From positions 57,675 through 121,674 of the forward strand of contig NZ_VATK01000014.1 in NCBI RefSeq assembly GCF_006546985.1: a stretch of 64,000 nucleotides of DNA, given 5' to 3'. Positions 9,052-17,826 of this stretch are shown in pieces. Below the pieces are notes generated by a model. It did no database searches. It was not told the origin of the DNA and saw nothing but the letters and a program-made list of their open reading frames with translations. Source of the stretch: Bacillus sp. 03113. Lineage in GTDB: Bacteria; Bacillota; Bacilli; Bacillales; Cytobacillaceae. The number at the start of each line of letters is the position of its first letter. Position 1 is the stretch's first letter. Position numbers and translations under genes: made by a program.

Positions 9052-10399
9052 ATACAACCTCTTCATAAAGTGCTTCTGCGTTCTTTAGTTTTTCAATTTT
9101 CTCTTCTGTACCATCCTCTGCGTTTATAAAAATTCGATAAGTGTCATTATCTAACGTTCCAAGAAATTCATAGCAAAGGACTTCTTTATTAGCATCATTA
9201 AGAATGATCGCTCGTCCCTCTTCCATTATTTTTACTTTTGGATTAATGCTTGCTCTTGCAGCATTTGAAGAGATAGCAGGTTTTGGGATGCTTCTTTCAT
9301 GTTGGGATTTCAAGTAGTCTTCAGCTGAAAATCCAATTATATTCCCGTCATCTAAAGCTACTTTAATTTTAATCGCATCAGGATAAATTCTAACTCCATC
9401 TTGATTTGTTACAAATGTAAACATACCAATATTGTCATATTGAGCACTCTCTAATAAAGCTAGATTTTGAAATTTATTTTCTTTCAAAAATTGGATTGCT
9501 TTATTACTGGCTTCATTTAATCCAATCTTACTTTGCTTCACATCTCTCGAATAAATAAACCAAATTGGATATCCACCCTTTTTTGTAATATCCATATTTG
9601 CTTCTTGCTTAGTTTTTATATTTTGTATTGACACACTATAGAATCCGAAACTTGAGCCCTTTCCGTTTTCTGTGATATTCACCTTTTCTTGTTTACCCAT
9701 TTTTACATAACGCTTTGCAATTTGAAGCGCTTTTTCTTTTGAAATGACCTCACCCTTAATGGATTTGAAATTCTCATCTTTTTTTTGCATATTGACATAA
9801 GAAGGACCGAAATCAGTCTCATCATATCCTGATACTGTTTTTTCTACTGTTTTAAATCCGTCTATAATGGTATTATCAGCACCTTCCGCACCCGATGCTA
9901 AAGCCATTTCTACATCCATCCAGCGTAAATTTTCCTTCAATACTAAATGCTGAACTTCACGAAGCTCATTTTGAATATCTTCGGCTTGTTTATAAAGCCC
10001 TTTTAATGAAGTATACTCCTTATCAGTTAATGGATCTTTATCAAGATCTCTCACAGCTGTTTGATAGCTAAAGTCTCCAATTTTCGCTAAAAATTCTTCT
10101 GTTTTATTAAAAGGGAGTAATGTTAACGGCAGTTGACCAACACTGCTGTGTGCTTCTGAAGTAATTCTCCATACTTCTACAAGAGCGGGAGATAATGATT
10201 TCCTTGAATTCATCGCTAAAGTGGTACCAATTTTATCATGTAATAAATCAACTTGATAGGTTAAATCATGAAAAGCTCGTTGATAGTTATTTTCTGCATT
10301 TAACAAAATCGCATTCTTTTCACGATGCTCCTGATAGCCCCAAAATGCAGTTCCTGCCACGCCAAGAGTTAACACTCCTATTAAGATTCCTCTAATCAA
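9050..10399 (-). CDS. ypeB: Germination protein YpeB (partner of SleB)
   Basis: A 449-aa protein with an N-terminal membrane anchor (residues 2-20), a helical N-terminal half and a C-terminal half with PepSY-like repeats (EVISKEKALQIAKRYV; IGLNEASNKAIQFLKE). YpeB is needed to assemble and stabilise SleB in dormant spores, and each depends on the other. The start codon is TTG, 6 nt after GAGGTGA; no ATG fits. It follows sleB by 14 nt. The stop codon is fused to repeat R3. Confidence 0.95.
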   Translation of the reverse strand: MIRGILIGVLTLGVAGTAFWGYQEHREKNAILLNAENNYQRAFHDLTYQVDLLHDKIGTTLAMNSRKSLSPALVEVWRITSEAHSSVGQLPLTLLPFNKTEEFLAKIGDFSYQTAVRDLDKDPLTDKEYTSLKGLYKQAEDIQNELREVQHLVLKENLRWMDVEMALASGAEGADNTIIDGFKTVEKTVSGYDETDFGPSYVNMQKKDENFKSIKGEVISKEKALQIAKRYVKMGKQEKVNITENGKGSSFGFYSVSIQNIKTKQEANMDITKKGGYPIWFIYSRDVKQSKIGLNEASNKAIQFLKENKFQNLALLESAQYDNIGMFTFVTNQDGVRIYPDAIKIKVALDDGNIIGFSAEDYLKSQHERSIPKPAISSNAARASINPKVKIMEEGRAIILNDANKEVLCYEFLGTLDNDTYRIFINAEDGTEEKIEKLKNAEALYEEVV

Positions 10400-10413
10400 T
10401 TATCGTCACCTCA

Positions 10414-11253
10414 TTATTTACAGAATATATGCTTCCCAATCTGTTTAATTTGTGGTCGGGTCCAAATCCACGGGCTTGTTGCGGTATCTGGATTAAAATA
10501 ATAAACGGCATTCCCAGTAGGATCCCAGCCATTTATGGCATCAAGGACAGCATCCTTTGCTCTTTGATTTGGAGTCAGCCAAATTTGCCCATCTGCAACA
10601 GCTGTGAATGCTCTCGGCTCAAAAATAACGCCTGATATCGTATTTGGAAATATCGCACTTTCTAATCGATTTAAGATAACTGCTGCTATAGCTACCTGTC
10701 CTACATATGGCTCGCCTCTCGCTTCCCCATAAACCGCATTTGCTAATAATTGAATATCATTTTGAGAAAATCCATTTGGGACATTTGCTGCTGCTGGTTT
10801 TGGGGCTCCAACTCCTGTTTTAGCAGGAGCTTTTGCAGGCGGCTTTGAAGGTGCCTTTGCTTGTTTTGCTAAATTTACACCTCCATAGTGACTAAATTTA
10901 CGCCCTTTATTAATTTGCTCCTTTACATATTTCTCATTGTATTTTGAAGCTTTTGCAAGTTTTGCCTTTGTTGTTACTCCAGCAAGACCATCAATAGGTA
11001 ATCCGAATTCATACTGAAAATTTCTAAGTGCCCAGTAAGTACTCCATCCAAAAACCCCATCAATTTTCTTGTTGTAAAACCCTAAATATTGAAGTCGAGC
11101 CTGTAATTCTATCACATCATCACCGACTGCCCCATGTTGTATTACCTGATTTGAAAAAGCATACACTTTTTCATTTGAGATACAGAACGTAAAAGCGGCT
11201 AAAAAAATAGTTAGGATTAAAAAAACCTTCTTAAGTTCAAATTTAATTCTCAT
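10414..11253 (-). CDS. sleB: Spore cortex-lytic enzyme SleB
   Basis: SleB is a lytic transglycosylase that cuts muramic-lactam-containing cortex during germination. Visible are a signal peptide (about 1-32), a peptidoglycan-binding domain (about 38-100), a Pro/Ala/Lys linker (130-158) and the Hydrolase_2 catalytic domain. The catalytic glutamate is in VYGEARGE (Glu177). It is the first gene of sleB-ypeB; in B. subtilis this operon is sigma-G dependent. The protein looks complete. Confidence 0.96.
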   Translation of the reverse strand: MRIKFELKKVFLILTIFLAAFTFCISNEKVYAFSNQVIQHGAVGDDVIELQARLQYLGFYNKKIDGVFGWSTYWALRNFQYEFGLPIDGLAGVTTKAKLAKASKYNEKYVKEQINKGRKFSHYGGVNLAKQAKAPSKPPAKAPAKTGVGAPKPAAANVPNGFSQNDIQLLANAVYGEARGEPYVGQVAIAAVILNRLESAIFPNTISGVIFEPRAFTAVADGQIWLTPNQRAKDAVLDAINGWDPTGNAVYYFNPDTATSPWIWTRPQIKQIGKHIFCK

Positions 11254-11330
11254 TCATTGCTACCCCCAGATGTAAACTTAACATTAACTCTATTTTTTGT
11301 AGAGAATGGAATTTTATACACAAAAAAGCA

Positions 11331-11393
11331 ATCGATTAAGGACACCGCATCCTGTAACAGCATTGACACTCGCACATTCTGTACATCGAAACC
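11331..11393 (+). repeat. Modular intergenic repeat copy R4 (decayed module B)
   Basis: Contains CGATTAAGGACACCGCATCC and ACTCGCACATTCTGTACATCG, recognisable as a degenerate module B. It lies between the prsW terminator and sleB, in a 156-bp gap. Confidence 0.6.
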
Positions 11394-11397
11394 ACAC

Positions 11398-11434
11398 AAA
11401 AAAAACCATTCATTTTGAAATGAATGGTTTTTGA
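11398..11434 (-). terminator. Terminator built into the last codons of prsW
   Basis: AAACCATTCATTT / AAATGAATGGTTT stem with T-run on the minus strand. The 5' arm is the coding sequence for the final residues (PFIS) of PrsW and the stop codon lies within the hairpin. Confidence 0.85.
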
Positions 11435-12102
11435 AACGCTATGCGGCTTTCCATTTGTTGTGTTGTTAAGATTCGCGCCATTTTTACTTTCCTTAATCCA
11501 AGCCACCATAGAAAGATCATAAAAGGCAGCATAAAAATACCCCAATGTTTCTGTAATTGCAAAATGTAATCATATGTTCCATGTAGGATAAAAGGAACAC
11601 ATAAAGAGAATAAGATCCATTTCTTTTTTGCTTGCAATGAAAATTTTCCTTTTCCAAGGTAATAGCCCATGATAACTCCGAATAAAGCATGGCTAGAAAC
11701 TGGCAATAAAGCTCGGCCTAAAGCATATTCGAGTCCATTCGCAATTAAGTAAAAAATATTTTCTACAGTAGCAAAGCCTAGCGAAACTGAAGCGCCATAT
11801 ACGATTCCATCATAAGGCTCATCAAATTCAACATGCTGATAAATGGTGTAAAATAAAATAAACCATTTGAAAAATTCCTCTAATAAACTAGATGAAAAAA
11901 ATGCGTCTATCAACCCAGTTTGTACGATCATCTCAGTTTCCAGCACATATTGTATAAACATAATCGGAAATACTAGCAGAGCGCCAAACAAAAAAGTTTT
12001 TAATACCATCGAGATCGGCTCAGATTCATATTGATCTTTTAAATAAAAATAACTTAGTAAGGCTAAACCTGGAGCAATCCCAGCAGATAATATTCCCAAC
12101 AT
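11410..12102 (-). CDS. prsW: Intramembrane protease PrsW (site-1 protease of anti-sigma factors)
   Basis: A polytopic 230-aa protein with the glutamic-protease motifs: EEFFK (Glu75, Glu76, Lys79), Glu114 in ATVENIF and His138 in SSHALFG. In B. subtilis PrsW starts the degradation of RsiW and so activates sigma-W under envelope stress. It lies between ypdA and sleB, as in B. subtilis. The C-terminal tail after about residue 205 is hydrophilic, and its last codons form the terminator. Confidence 0.93.
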   Translation of the reverse strand: MLGILSAGIAPGLALLSYFYLKDQYESEPISMVLKTFLFGALLVFPIMFIQYVLETEMIVQTGLIDAFFSSSLLEEFFKWFILFYTIYQHVEFDEPYDGIVYGASVSLGFATVENIFYLIANGLEYALGRALLPVSSHALFGVIMGYYLGKGKFSLQAKKKWILFSLCVPFILHGTYDYILQLQKHWGIFMLPFMIFLWWLGLRKVKMARILTTQQMESRIAFQKPFISK

Positions 12103-12256
12103 GAATTGTCCTCTTTTCAGTAGGTTTTCTTAATCGTATCATGTTATAGTGAGAAAGAAAATGAATTATTCATGATTTAAAAGGAATTATTTAGAAACTA
12201 AAGGAAAATTAGGTTCATAAAAATATAAGATACTACTCTTAATTTTAATAGACCTC

Positions 12257-13243
12257 TTAAACTCGTTGCTGTTCTTTTTCCAAAATTGCTTTGGCAATTT
12301 GCTCCCCATGAAAACGGCCGTTTTCAATAAAGATTTCATTTGCATTATTTCCAGCAGCAATGACTCCGGCAATAAAGATTCCTGGTACATTTGTTTCCAT
12401 CGTTTCACTATCGAATAAAGGTCTACCAGAATCTTTATCGATTTGCACACCCATTTCTTTTAAAAATCCATGATCTGGATGATAGCCAGTCATTGCAAAT
12501 ACGAAATCATTATGAACACTATATTCTGTTCCTTCTTTCACATAAACAACTTTATCCTCGTGAATTTCCTTAACAGTAGCATTAAATTCCATTGTAACAA
12601 TCCCGTTTTTTACTAACGATATAAATTCTGGTAAAATCCAAGGCTTAATACTTTCAGAATACACTTGCCCCCTATAAAGAACGGTAACTCTTGCACCAGC
12701 CTTCACAAGCTCAATGGCTGCATCAACACTTGAATTTTTTCCACCTACCACAATAACGTCTTTATCAAAATAAGGATGTGCTTCTTTAAAATAATGCATA
12801 ACCTTCGATAACGACTCACCTGGAACATTCATATAATTTGGATGATCATAGTAACCGGTCGCAATGACAACGTTTGAAGTTTGATACTCGTCTTTGTCTG
12901 TTTGAATGAGGAAAATTTCATTTGAAAGCTTCGTAACCTTCAATACCCTTTCAAAAGCATGTACGCGTAAATTTTTTCTTTTTGCAACCTCACGATAATA
13001 GCAGAGTGCCTGATTCCTTTTAGGTTTATAATTTTCCGTAATAAAAGGCACATCTCCTATTTCTAATTTTTCACTTGTACTAAAAAATGTTTGATGGGTA
13101 GGATAATGATAAATGGCATTGACGATATTACCCTTTTCAATGATTAACGGATTTTTACCTGTTTCTTTCAATGCAATCGCAGCCGCTAAGCCACATGGAC
13201 CTCCGCCAACAATAATGACATCTTCCCTATTCAATTCATTCAT
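12257..13243 (-). CDS. ypdA: Bacillithiol disulfide reductase YpdA
   Basis: A flavoprotein of the thioredoxin-reductase fold; YpdA uses NADPH to recycle bacillithiol disulfide. The FAD-binding GGGPCG is at residues 13-18, with the family's active cysteine at Cys17. A second Rossmann segment VVGGKNSSVDAA follows, then a C-terminal FAD segment ending GIFIAGV. Length 328 aa is typical. It lies upstream of prsW. The 154-bp gap downstream (12103-12256) shows no feature I can name. Confidence 0.92.
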   Translation of the reverse strand: MNELNREDVIIVGGGPCGLAAAIALKETGKNPLIIEKGNIVNAIYHYPTHQTFFSTSEKLEIGDVPFITENYKPKRNQALCYYREVAKRKNLRVHAFERVLKVTKLSNEIFLIQTDKDEYQTSNVVIATGYYDHPNYMNVPGESLSKVMHYFKEAHPYFDKDVIVVGGKNSSVDAAIELVKAGARVTVLYRGQVYSESIKPWILPEFISLVKNGIVTMEFNATVKEIHEDKVVYVKEGTEYSVHNDFVFAMTGYHPDHGFLKEMGVQIDKDSGRPLFDSETMETNVPGIFIAGVIAAGNNANEIFIENGRFHGEQIAKAILEKEQQRV

Positions 13244-13261
13244 TCCTTCCTCAAAGTCTCA

Positions 13262-13487
13262 TTTCTGTAGGCTGTTTTCGTATAGATTGTTGCTTTTAAA
13301 CACGCAGCCTGCATACACTTCGCTTTCCGTGGGCGAGCGTCAAGCCTTCTCGTCGCATACGCTCCTGCGGGGTCTCGCCTTTCTCGCATTCCCACAGGAG
13401 TCTACGTGTATGCAGGCTGCTCCGAAACGTTTCTCCCAATTTTTTTATGTCAAAAGCAACAAACATTGAGAAAACAGCCTTTCTGTA
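13262..13487. mobile_element. 210-bp MITE with 8-bp target duplication
   Basis: The element runs 13270-13479. Perfect 10-bp ends GGCTGTTTTC / GAAAACAGCC lie within roughly 28-nt imperfect terminal repeats that share TTGTTGCTTTT. A perfect 15-bp internal inverted repeat, GCAGCCTGCATACAC, sits at 13304-13318 and 13406-13420. Both flanks are TTTCTGTA (13262-13269 and 13480-13487), an 8-bp duplication. No transposase frame is present, so it must be moved in trans. It occupies most of the 333-bp gap between ypdA and gudB. Confidence 0.9.
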
Positions 13488-13500
13488 TAAGTACCTATAT

Positions 13501-13540
13501 ACCATAATTCCCCTACCAATAATGATAGGGGAATTATGGT
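13501..13540 (-). terminator. Perfect 15-bp hairpin downstream of gudB
   Basis: CCATAATTCCCCTA / TAGGGGAATTATGG plus one closing A-T pair, 10-nt loop, beginning 36 nt after the gudB stop. There is no T-run on either strand, so it may be an atypical terminator, an mRNA 3'-stabiliser or a protein site. Confidence 0.5.
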
Positions 13541-13576
13541 TATGAATCAATGTTCAATTTCGATTTGCCATTTGTT

Positions 13577-14854
13577 TTAAATCCAACCTCTAAATCTCGA
13601 GGCTTCTGCCATTTTTCTAACACCAACCATATAGGCAGCTAGTCTCATATCAACACGACGTGATAAGGCTGTATCATAGATATTTTGAAATGCTTTACTC
13701 ATCACTTTTTCTAGCTTTTCTTCCACTTCCTCTTCAGTCCAATAATATCCTTGATTATTCTGGACCCATTCGAAATAAGAAACCGTTACACCACCAGCTG
13801 AAGCCAAAACATCTGGAACTAATAAAATTCCTCGTTCAGTTAATATTCGAGTTGCTTCTAATGTAGTTGGACCATTTGCTGCTTCAACAACAATACTCGC
13901 TTTAATTTTATCTGCATTCTCTTCTGTAATTTGATTTTCGATCGCAGCAGGAACAAGAATATCACAATCTAATTCAAGAAGTTCTTTATTGGATATTGTA
14001 GTATTAAATAATTTCGTCACCGTACCAAAGCTGTCTCTACGATCTAGTAAATAATCTATATCAAGGCCATTTGGATCATATAAAGCGCCGTATGCATCGG
14101 AGATACCAACAACTTTTGCTCCTGCATCATGCATGAACTTTGATAAAAAACTACCTGCATTTCCAAAACCTTGTACGACAACTCTTGCACCTTCTATGTT
14201 AATGCCCTTCCTTTTAGCAGCTTCTTGTATACAAATGGTAACACCTTTTGCAGTAGCAGATTCTCGTCCATGTGATCCACCAAGAACAAGCGGTTTTCCA
14301 GTTATGAAACCAGGTGAATTAAACTCATCAATACGGCTATATTCATCCATCATCCAAGCCATAATTTGAGAATTGGTAAAAACATCTGGTGCAGGAATGT
14401 CCTTGGTCGGCCCTACTATTTGACTAATAGCTCGTACATATCCTCTGCTTAAGCGTTCTAATTCTCGAAATGACATATCACGAGGATCACAGACAATTCC
14501 ACCCTTTCCTCCTCCATAAGGAAGATCTACAATTCCGCATTTTAAACTCATCCAAATGGATAGTGCTTTAACTTCCTTCTCTGATACACTTGGATGAAAT
14601 CGAATTCCACCTTTAGTAGGTCCTACAGCATCATTATGCTGCGCGCGGTAGCCAGTAAAAACTTTAACAGTACCATCATCCATTCGAATTGGGATTTTTA
14701 CTGTCATCATTCTAAGAGGCTCTTTTAGGAGCTCGTACACTTCCTCAGGATACCCTAGTTTTTCTAATGCTTTATAAATGACAGTCTGTGTTGACTTTAA
14801 CACATCATTTTTGCTTTCTGAGCTTGTACTCGTTTTGCCATTCTCGGCTACCAT
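13577..14854 (-). CDS. gudB: NAD-dependent glutamate dehydrogenase GudB (apparently active form)
   Basis: GudB deaminates glutamate to 2-oxoglutarate; in Bacillus it can also bind glutamate synthase regulator GltC. Seen are TKGGIRFHP, the lysine-containing GGGKGGIVCDP and PAPDVFTNSQIMAW in the catalytic domain, and the NAD domain with VVQGFGNAGS. B. subtilis 168 carries an inactivating 9-bp duplication giving VKAVKA; here the same place reads EKEVKALSIW with one VKA, so this disruption is absent. Length 425 aa is normal. Confidence 0.95.
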   Translation of the reverse strand: MVAENGKTSTSSESKNDVLKSTQTVIYKALEKLGYPEEVYELLKEPLRMMTVKIPIRMDDGTVKVFTGYRAQHNDAVGPTKGGIRFHPSVSEKEVKALSIWMSLKCGIVDLPYGGGKGGIVCDPRDMSFRELERLSRGYVRAISQIVGPTKDIPAPDVFTNSQIMAWMMDEYSRIDEFNSPGFITGKPLVLGGSHGRESATAKGVTICIQEAAKRKGINIEGARVVVQGFGNAGSFLSKFMHDAGAKVVGISDAYGALYDPNGLDIDYLLDRRDSFGTVTKLFNTTISNKELLELDCDILVPAAIENQITEENADKIKASIVVEAANGPTTLEATRILTERGILLVPDVLASAGGVTVSYFEWVQNNQGYYWTEEEVEEKLEKVMSKAFQNIYDTALSRRVDMRLAAYMVGVRKMAEASRFRGWI

Positions 14855-14906
14855 CTATAATCCTCCTAAAATAATAACTTACATTTGTTGTCGTCTTTCA
14901 TGACAT

Positions 14907-14934
14907 AGTATACACGTTTAAAACATGAATACAA
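14907..14934 (-). promoter_or_regulatory. Sigma-A promoter of gudB
   Basis: On the minus strand TTGTAT, 16-nt spacer, TATACT. It lies about 50 nt before the gudB start, which has its own AGGAGG. Confidence 0.7.
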
Positions 14935-14966
14935 GAAGAAAATCAAACGAAAATTTGAATGAAAAA

Positions 14967-15012
14967 AGAGAAAAAACCGCTTCCAAAGTTACTAAGAAAG
15001 CACTTCTTCTCT
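14967..15012 (-). terminator. Probable terminator after mecB
   Basis: On minus, AGAGAAGAAGTGCTTTC pairs imperfectly (with G-U pairs) with GGAAGCGGTTTTTTCTCT, ending in a T-rich run. Confidence 0.55.
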
Positions 15013-15104
15013 ATTGAAGTTCTTTTCATATCATTTTTATATCATTTATAGGATTACCATTCTCAATCATTTATATGTCAGAAATTCTTACAAAATTAAG
15101 TTTA

Positions 15105-15680
15105 CTAATGAAAAAAATGATTGATTGTTTTTACCGCTTCACTGTTTATGATTTCAACGCCATATTCTTGGAGACAATGTATGCTCAAAAAGCTCGGATT
15201 TCCAAACTCTGAAAGGATAGCAAAAATTTGATTTTCTTTTCCAGTTGAAAGATGTTCTATAAATAGAAAATAAGATTCATTCATTTTATATAAACAACCA
15301 TCTGAATAATGGATGCAGGATAGTTGTTTTGCTGCTTGGATTACGTCTTCAAATTCAAAAAATTCAAACAGGATATCAGTGTTTTTTTCTAATGTCACCT
15401 GCATTTCAATAAAGCCATCACTTAAGGTTTCCTCTTCAGGTTCCTCCATCGTAACAATCATAATCATTCCTTGAGCTTGCATGGAAAATATTTCAACAGC
15501 TACAGAACCTTGAAAGTCAACCCCAAATTCCTCATTTGCTTCCTCAAGCATGTCATGGAAGAGCTGATGCCATTTCAAAGAGTCTTTCCAAATATCCTCT
15601 TTTGTTAACCCTCTTTCATGAAGATCATCAATGGTAAGAAAAATCTTTATCTTATTGTAATTTAATCTTTCTAAGCGCAT
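15105..15680 (-). CDS. mecB: Adaptor protein MecB (YpbH), MecA paralogue
   Basis: A 191-aa acidic protein of the MecA family with N-terminal MRLERLNYNKIKIFLT and a C-terminal domain ending ISEF/INHFFH-like. MecA/MecB proteins deliver substrates to the ClpC-ClpP protease. MecB is the smaller paralogue usually found beside gudB, as here. The start is set at MRLERL, about 7 nt after AGGGGG, six codons inside the longer frame. Confidence 0.85.
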   Translation of the reverse strand: MRLERLNYNKIKIFLTIDDLHERGLTKEDIWKDSLKWHQLFHDMLEEANEEFGVDFQGSVAVEIFSMQAQGMIMIVTMEEPEEETLSDGFIEMQVTLEKNTDILFEFFEFEDVIQAAKQLSCIHYSDGCLYKMNESYFLFIEHLSTGKENQIFAILSEFGNPSFLSIHCLQEYGVEIINSEAVKTINHFFH

Positions 15681-15791
15681 GTCAATGCCCCCTGACAATG
15701 AAAAACTCTTGATTTAGTGTATGAAGGAATTACAGGATGGTGAGTAACAAACTTCTTTAAATTAGCCTTTTATTTAATTATGTATTTCATA

Positions 15792-15834
15792 GGATACTTT
15801 TCTTCAGGCCTGTTCAAGTCGCTTCCGCTTTTCT
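15792..15834 (-). repeat. Modular intergenic repeat copy R5 (5' end of module A)
   Basis: AGAAAAGCGGAAGCGACTTG and ACAGGCCTGAAGAAAA, starting 1 nt after the stop codon TAG of the CBS-domain gene. Only the outer 5' arm remains. Confidence 0.8.
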
Positions 15835-15835
15835 T

Positions 15836-16468
15836 CTAATCCTCAGTGACATCTAGTATCCGGAATCCTGATGTTTCTAATTTTTCTATAAATTTTTGGA
15901 TATTGTCTTTTTTCTCGATCTTCATGACCATTCTTCTAATTAATTTATCCGTCTCATCAAAGGTTACCAATGATATGATTTGCTCATGAAAATGACGAGC
16001 AATGTCTGCTAGTCTTGCTAATCTCCCCTCTGATTCTACTGAGGTAAAAGCAATTCGCACACCTGATCGTTTTGTACCAAATGCCGATTGAAACTGCTCG
16101 AGTACATCAAATCGAGTAACCGCACCTAAAAAGTTCATATATTCATCAACAACAGCCAGTAATGGGAAATCTTTTAAATCAAGCAAGGTTTTTTCAAACA
16201 CCTCATTCCCATTCAAAATTTTTTCTACATGTCCAGCAACATCTTTCACTAATGTATTTTTCATATACTCTTCTTTCGCTTGCTCAGAGAAAAAGAAATT
16301 TTCGTACAAATCATATCGAGTTAATGTCCCAACAAATTTTTCATCATTTAATACAGGGATTCCATCAATCTGATGAGATTCCAGCTTGTTAAGCGCCATT
16401 TCGATTGTGTCATCTTGATTTACAGTAATGCATTTATTCTTAGGAATCATCACACTTTTTACAAACAT
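15836..16468 (-). CDS. CBS-domain pair protein, putative regulatory sensor
   Basis: A 210-aa soluble protein with two CBS motifs (about 5-62, with DGIPVLNDEKFVGTLTRYDL; and about 72-130, ending VTRFDVLEQF), then an ACT-like domain of about 70 residues (VRIAFTSVESEGRLARLADIARHF). CBS pairs usually bind adenosyl nucleotides. No enzyme domain is attached, so a sensor or adaptor role is inferred. The start MFVKSVMIPK is chosen because GAGGTGA lies 5 nt upstream. Monocistronic; the target process is unknown. Confidence 0.75.
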   Translation of the reverse strand: MFVKSVMIPKNKCITVNQDDTIEMALNKLESHQIDGIPVLNDEKFVGTLTRYDLYENFFFSEQAKEEYMKNTLVKDVAGHVEKILNGNEVFEKTLLDLKDFPLLAVVDEYMNFLGAVTRFDVLEQFQSAFGTKRSGVRIAFTSVESEGRLARLADIARHFHEQIISLVTFDETDKLIRRMVMKIEKKDNIQKFIEKLETSGFRILDVTED

Positions 16469-16636
16469 TTCTTTCACCTCGAATTAAAGAATATATGTAT
16501 CAATGTATAAAAATTCAACAACAAACATAAAAAGTCCTTTGCTCTCCAAAAAAATATTTCATGTATTTGTAAATCACTCATATCCTTTAATGATGTCTAG
16601 TTCAAATTATTAGTGATGTAAAAAAGGGGGATTATT

Positions 16637-16867
16637 TTGTTTACACCAATCAAGGTTTATCATCCTTATGTAAGTCCATTTGATCCTTGCAAGCCTATGA
16701 CTGTTAAATCCTTTTCAACACCACCAAATTTATATTTAGGCTTTCAGCCGCCAAATTATCCTCAATTCACACCGATGGAAGCTTTAAAAGCTGGAACACT
16801 TTGGAAACCATTCTACGATCCCTATTACAGTCCATATGAAATGGCAGGGAAGGAGCATCTGTCATGA
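16637..16867 (+). CDS. cotJA: Spore coat associated protein CotJA
   Basis: A 76-aa proline- and tyrosine-rich protein (SPFDPCKP, PPNYPQF, FYDPYYSPYE) typical of CotJA. The start codon is TTG, about 7 nt after AAGGGGG. It is the first gene of cotJABC, which in B. subtilis is transcribed by sigma-E and feeds the inner coat. The region 16570-16620 contains TCATATC and TAGTTCAAAT in roughly sigma-E spacing, but the match is weak. Overlaps cotJB by 4 nt. Confidence 0.9.
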   Translation: MFTPIKVYHPYVSPFDPCKPMTVKSFSTPPNLYLGFQPPNYPQFTPMEALKAGTLWKPFYDPYYSPYEMAGKEHLS

Positions 16868-17124
16868 AACAATTACCGAAGGAATATTATGTTTTATTAG
16901 AACAGCTTCAGGCGGTAGATTTTGTTCTAGTAGAGTTGACCCTTTATTTAGATACTCATGAAGACGACCAAAATGCGATACAACAATTTAATTTTTACGT
17001 AAAGGAAAGAAAAAAACTTAAAAAAGCTTTTGAAAGTCAATTTGGTCCTTTAATGCAATTTGGCAATAGCTACTCGGGTGATCCCTGGAATTGGAATGAT
17101 TCGCCATGGCCATGGCAGGTGTGA
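16864..17124 (+). CDS. cotJB: Spore coat protein CotJB
   Basis: An 86-aa protein with LPKEYYVLLEQLQAVDFVLVE, a helical acidic middle and a tryptophan-rich tail (DPWNWNDSPWPW), the CotJB pattern. It overlaps cotJA (ATGA) and precedes cotJC by 27 nt. Its function is structural or assembly related in the coat; CotJB and CotJA depend on CotJC for incorporation in B. subtilis. Confidence 0.9.
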   Translation: MKQLPKEYYVLLEQLQAVDFVLVELTLYLDTHEDDQNAIQQFNFYVKERKKLKKAFESQFGPLMQFGNSYSGDPWNWNDSPWPWQV

Positions 17125-17151
17125 AGTTTTTAGATAAGGGAGAGGATTAAC

Positions 17152-17721
17152 ATGTGGGTTTATGAAAAAAAGCTACAGTATCCAGTACGAGTCATGACCT
17201 GTAACCCTAAGCTTGCAAAATATTTAATTGAACAATATGGAGGGGCAGATGGTGAACTAGCTGCAGCTTTAAGATATCTAAACCAGCGATACTCGATACC
17301 TGATAAAGTTATAGGATTGCTTACAGATATAGGGACGGAGGAATTCGCACACTTAGAAATGATTGCAACTATGATTTATAAGTTAACGAAAGATGCTACA
17401 CCAGATCAATTAAAAGCAGCTGGACTTGGTGAACATTATGCTAATCATGATCATGCTTTATTTTACCAAAATGCTGCTGGCTCCCCTTGGACAGCAACTT
17501 ATATTCAAGCTAAGGGTGATCCTATTGCAGATTTATATGAAGACATCGCTGCTGAAGAAAAAGCAAGGGCAACCTACCAATGGCTCATTAATTTGAGTGA
17601 TGATCCTGATTTAAATGATGCTCTCCGATTTTTACGAGAGCGTGAAATTGTTCACTCCCAGCGCTTTAGAGAAGCTGTTGAAATATTAAAAGAAGAAAAA
17701 AATAAAAAGAAGTACTACTAG
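17152..17721 (+). CDS. cotJC: Spore coat manganese-catalase family protein CotJC
   Basis: A 189-aa ferritin-like four-helix protein of the Mn-catalase family. Conserved metal-site segments are visible: GGADGELAAALRYLNQ, GTEEFAHLEMIATMI, EDIAAEEKARATYQW and REREIVHSQRF, with the expected Glu and His ligands. It is the last gene of cotJABC and ends before a stem-loop terminator. A role in coat assembly or peroxide protection is known for homologues; catalysis here is inferred. Confidence 0.92.
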   Translation: MWVYEKKLQYPVRVMTCNPKLAKYLIEQYGGADGELAAALRYLNQRYSIPDKVIGLLTDIGTEEFAHLEMIATMIYKLTKDATPDQLKAAGLGEHYANHDHALFYQNAAGSPWTATYIQAKGDPIADLYEDIAAEEKARATYQWLINLSDDPDLNDALRFLREREIVHSQRFREAVEILKEEKNKKKYY

Positions 17722-17738
17722 CTTTAAAAGTTTAACCT

Positions 17739-17788
17739 GAGGGTGAATCAATACAACTTCTTAGGCACTCATTGAACCGCCCTCTTTT
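17739..17788 (+). terminator. Probable terminator of cotJABC
   Basis: GAGGGTGAATCAAT pairs with ATTGAACCGCCCTC with some mismatches, followed by TTTT. Confidence 0.5.
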
Positions 17789-17826
17789 AAAGGATAATAA
17801 AGTTTAACTTTTCAAAGTTCGACGGT

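Noticed and set aside
11336..11545. 69-codon minus-strand frame over the end of prsW
   Set aside because: Out of frame with prsW, covers the prsW terminator and repeat R4, no homology.
12187..12450. 87-codon minus-strand frame overlapping ypdA
   Set aside because: Overlaps the conserved C-terminus of ypdA in another frame and has no ribosome site.
13296..13550. 84-codon minus-strand frame
   Set aside because: It is created by the MITE inverted repeats and the adjacent hairpin; composition follows the repeat, not a gene.
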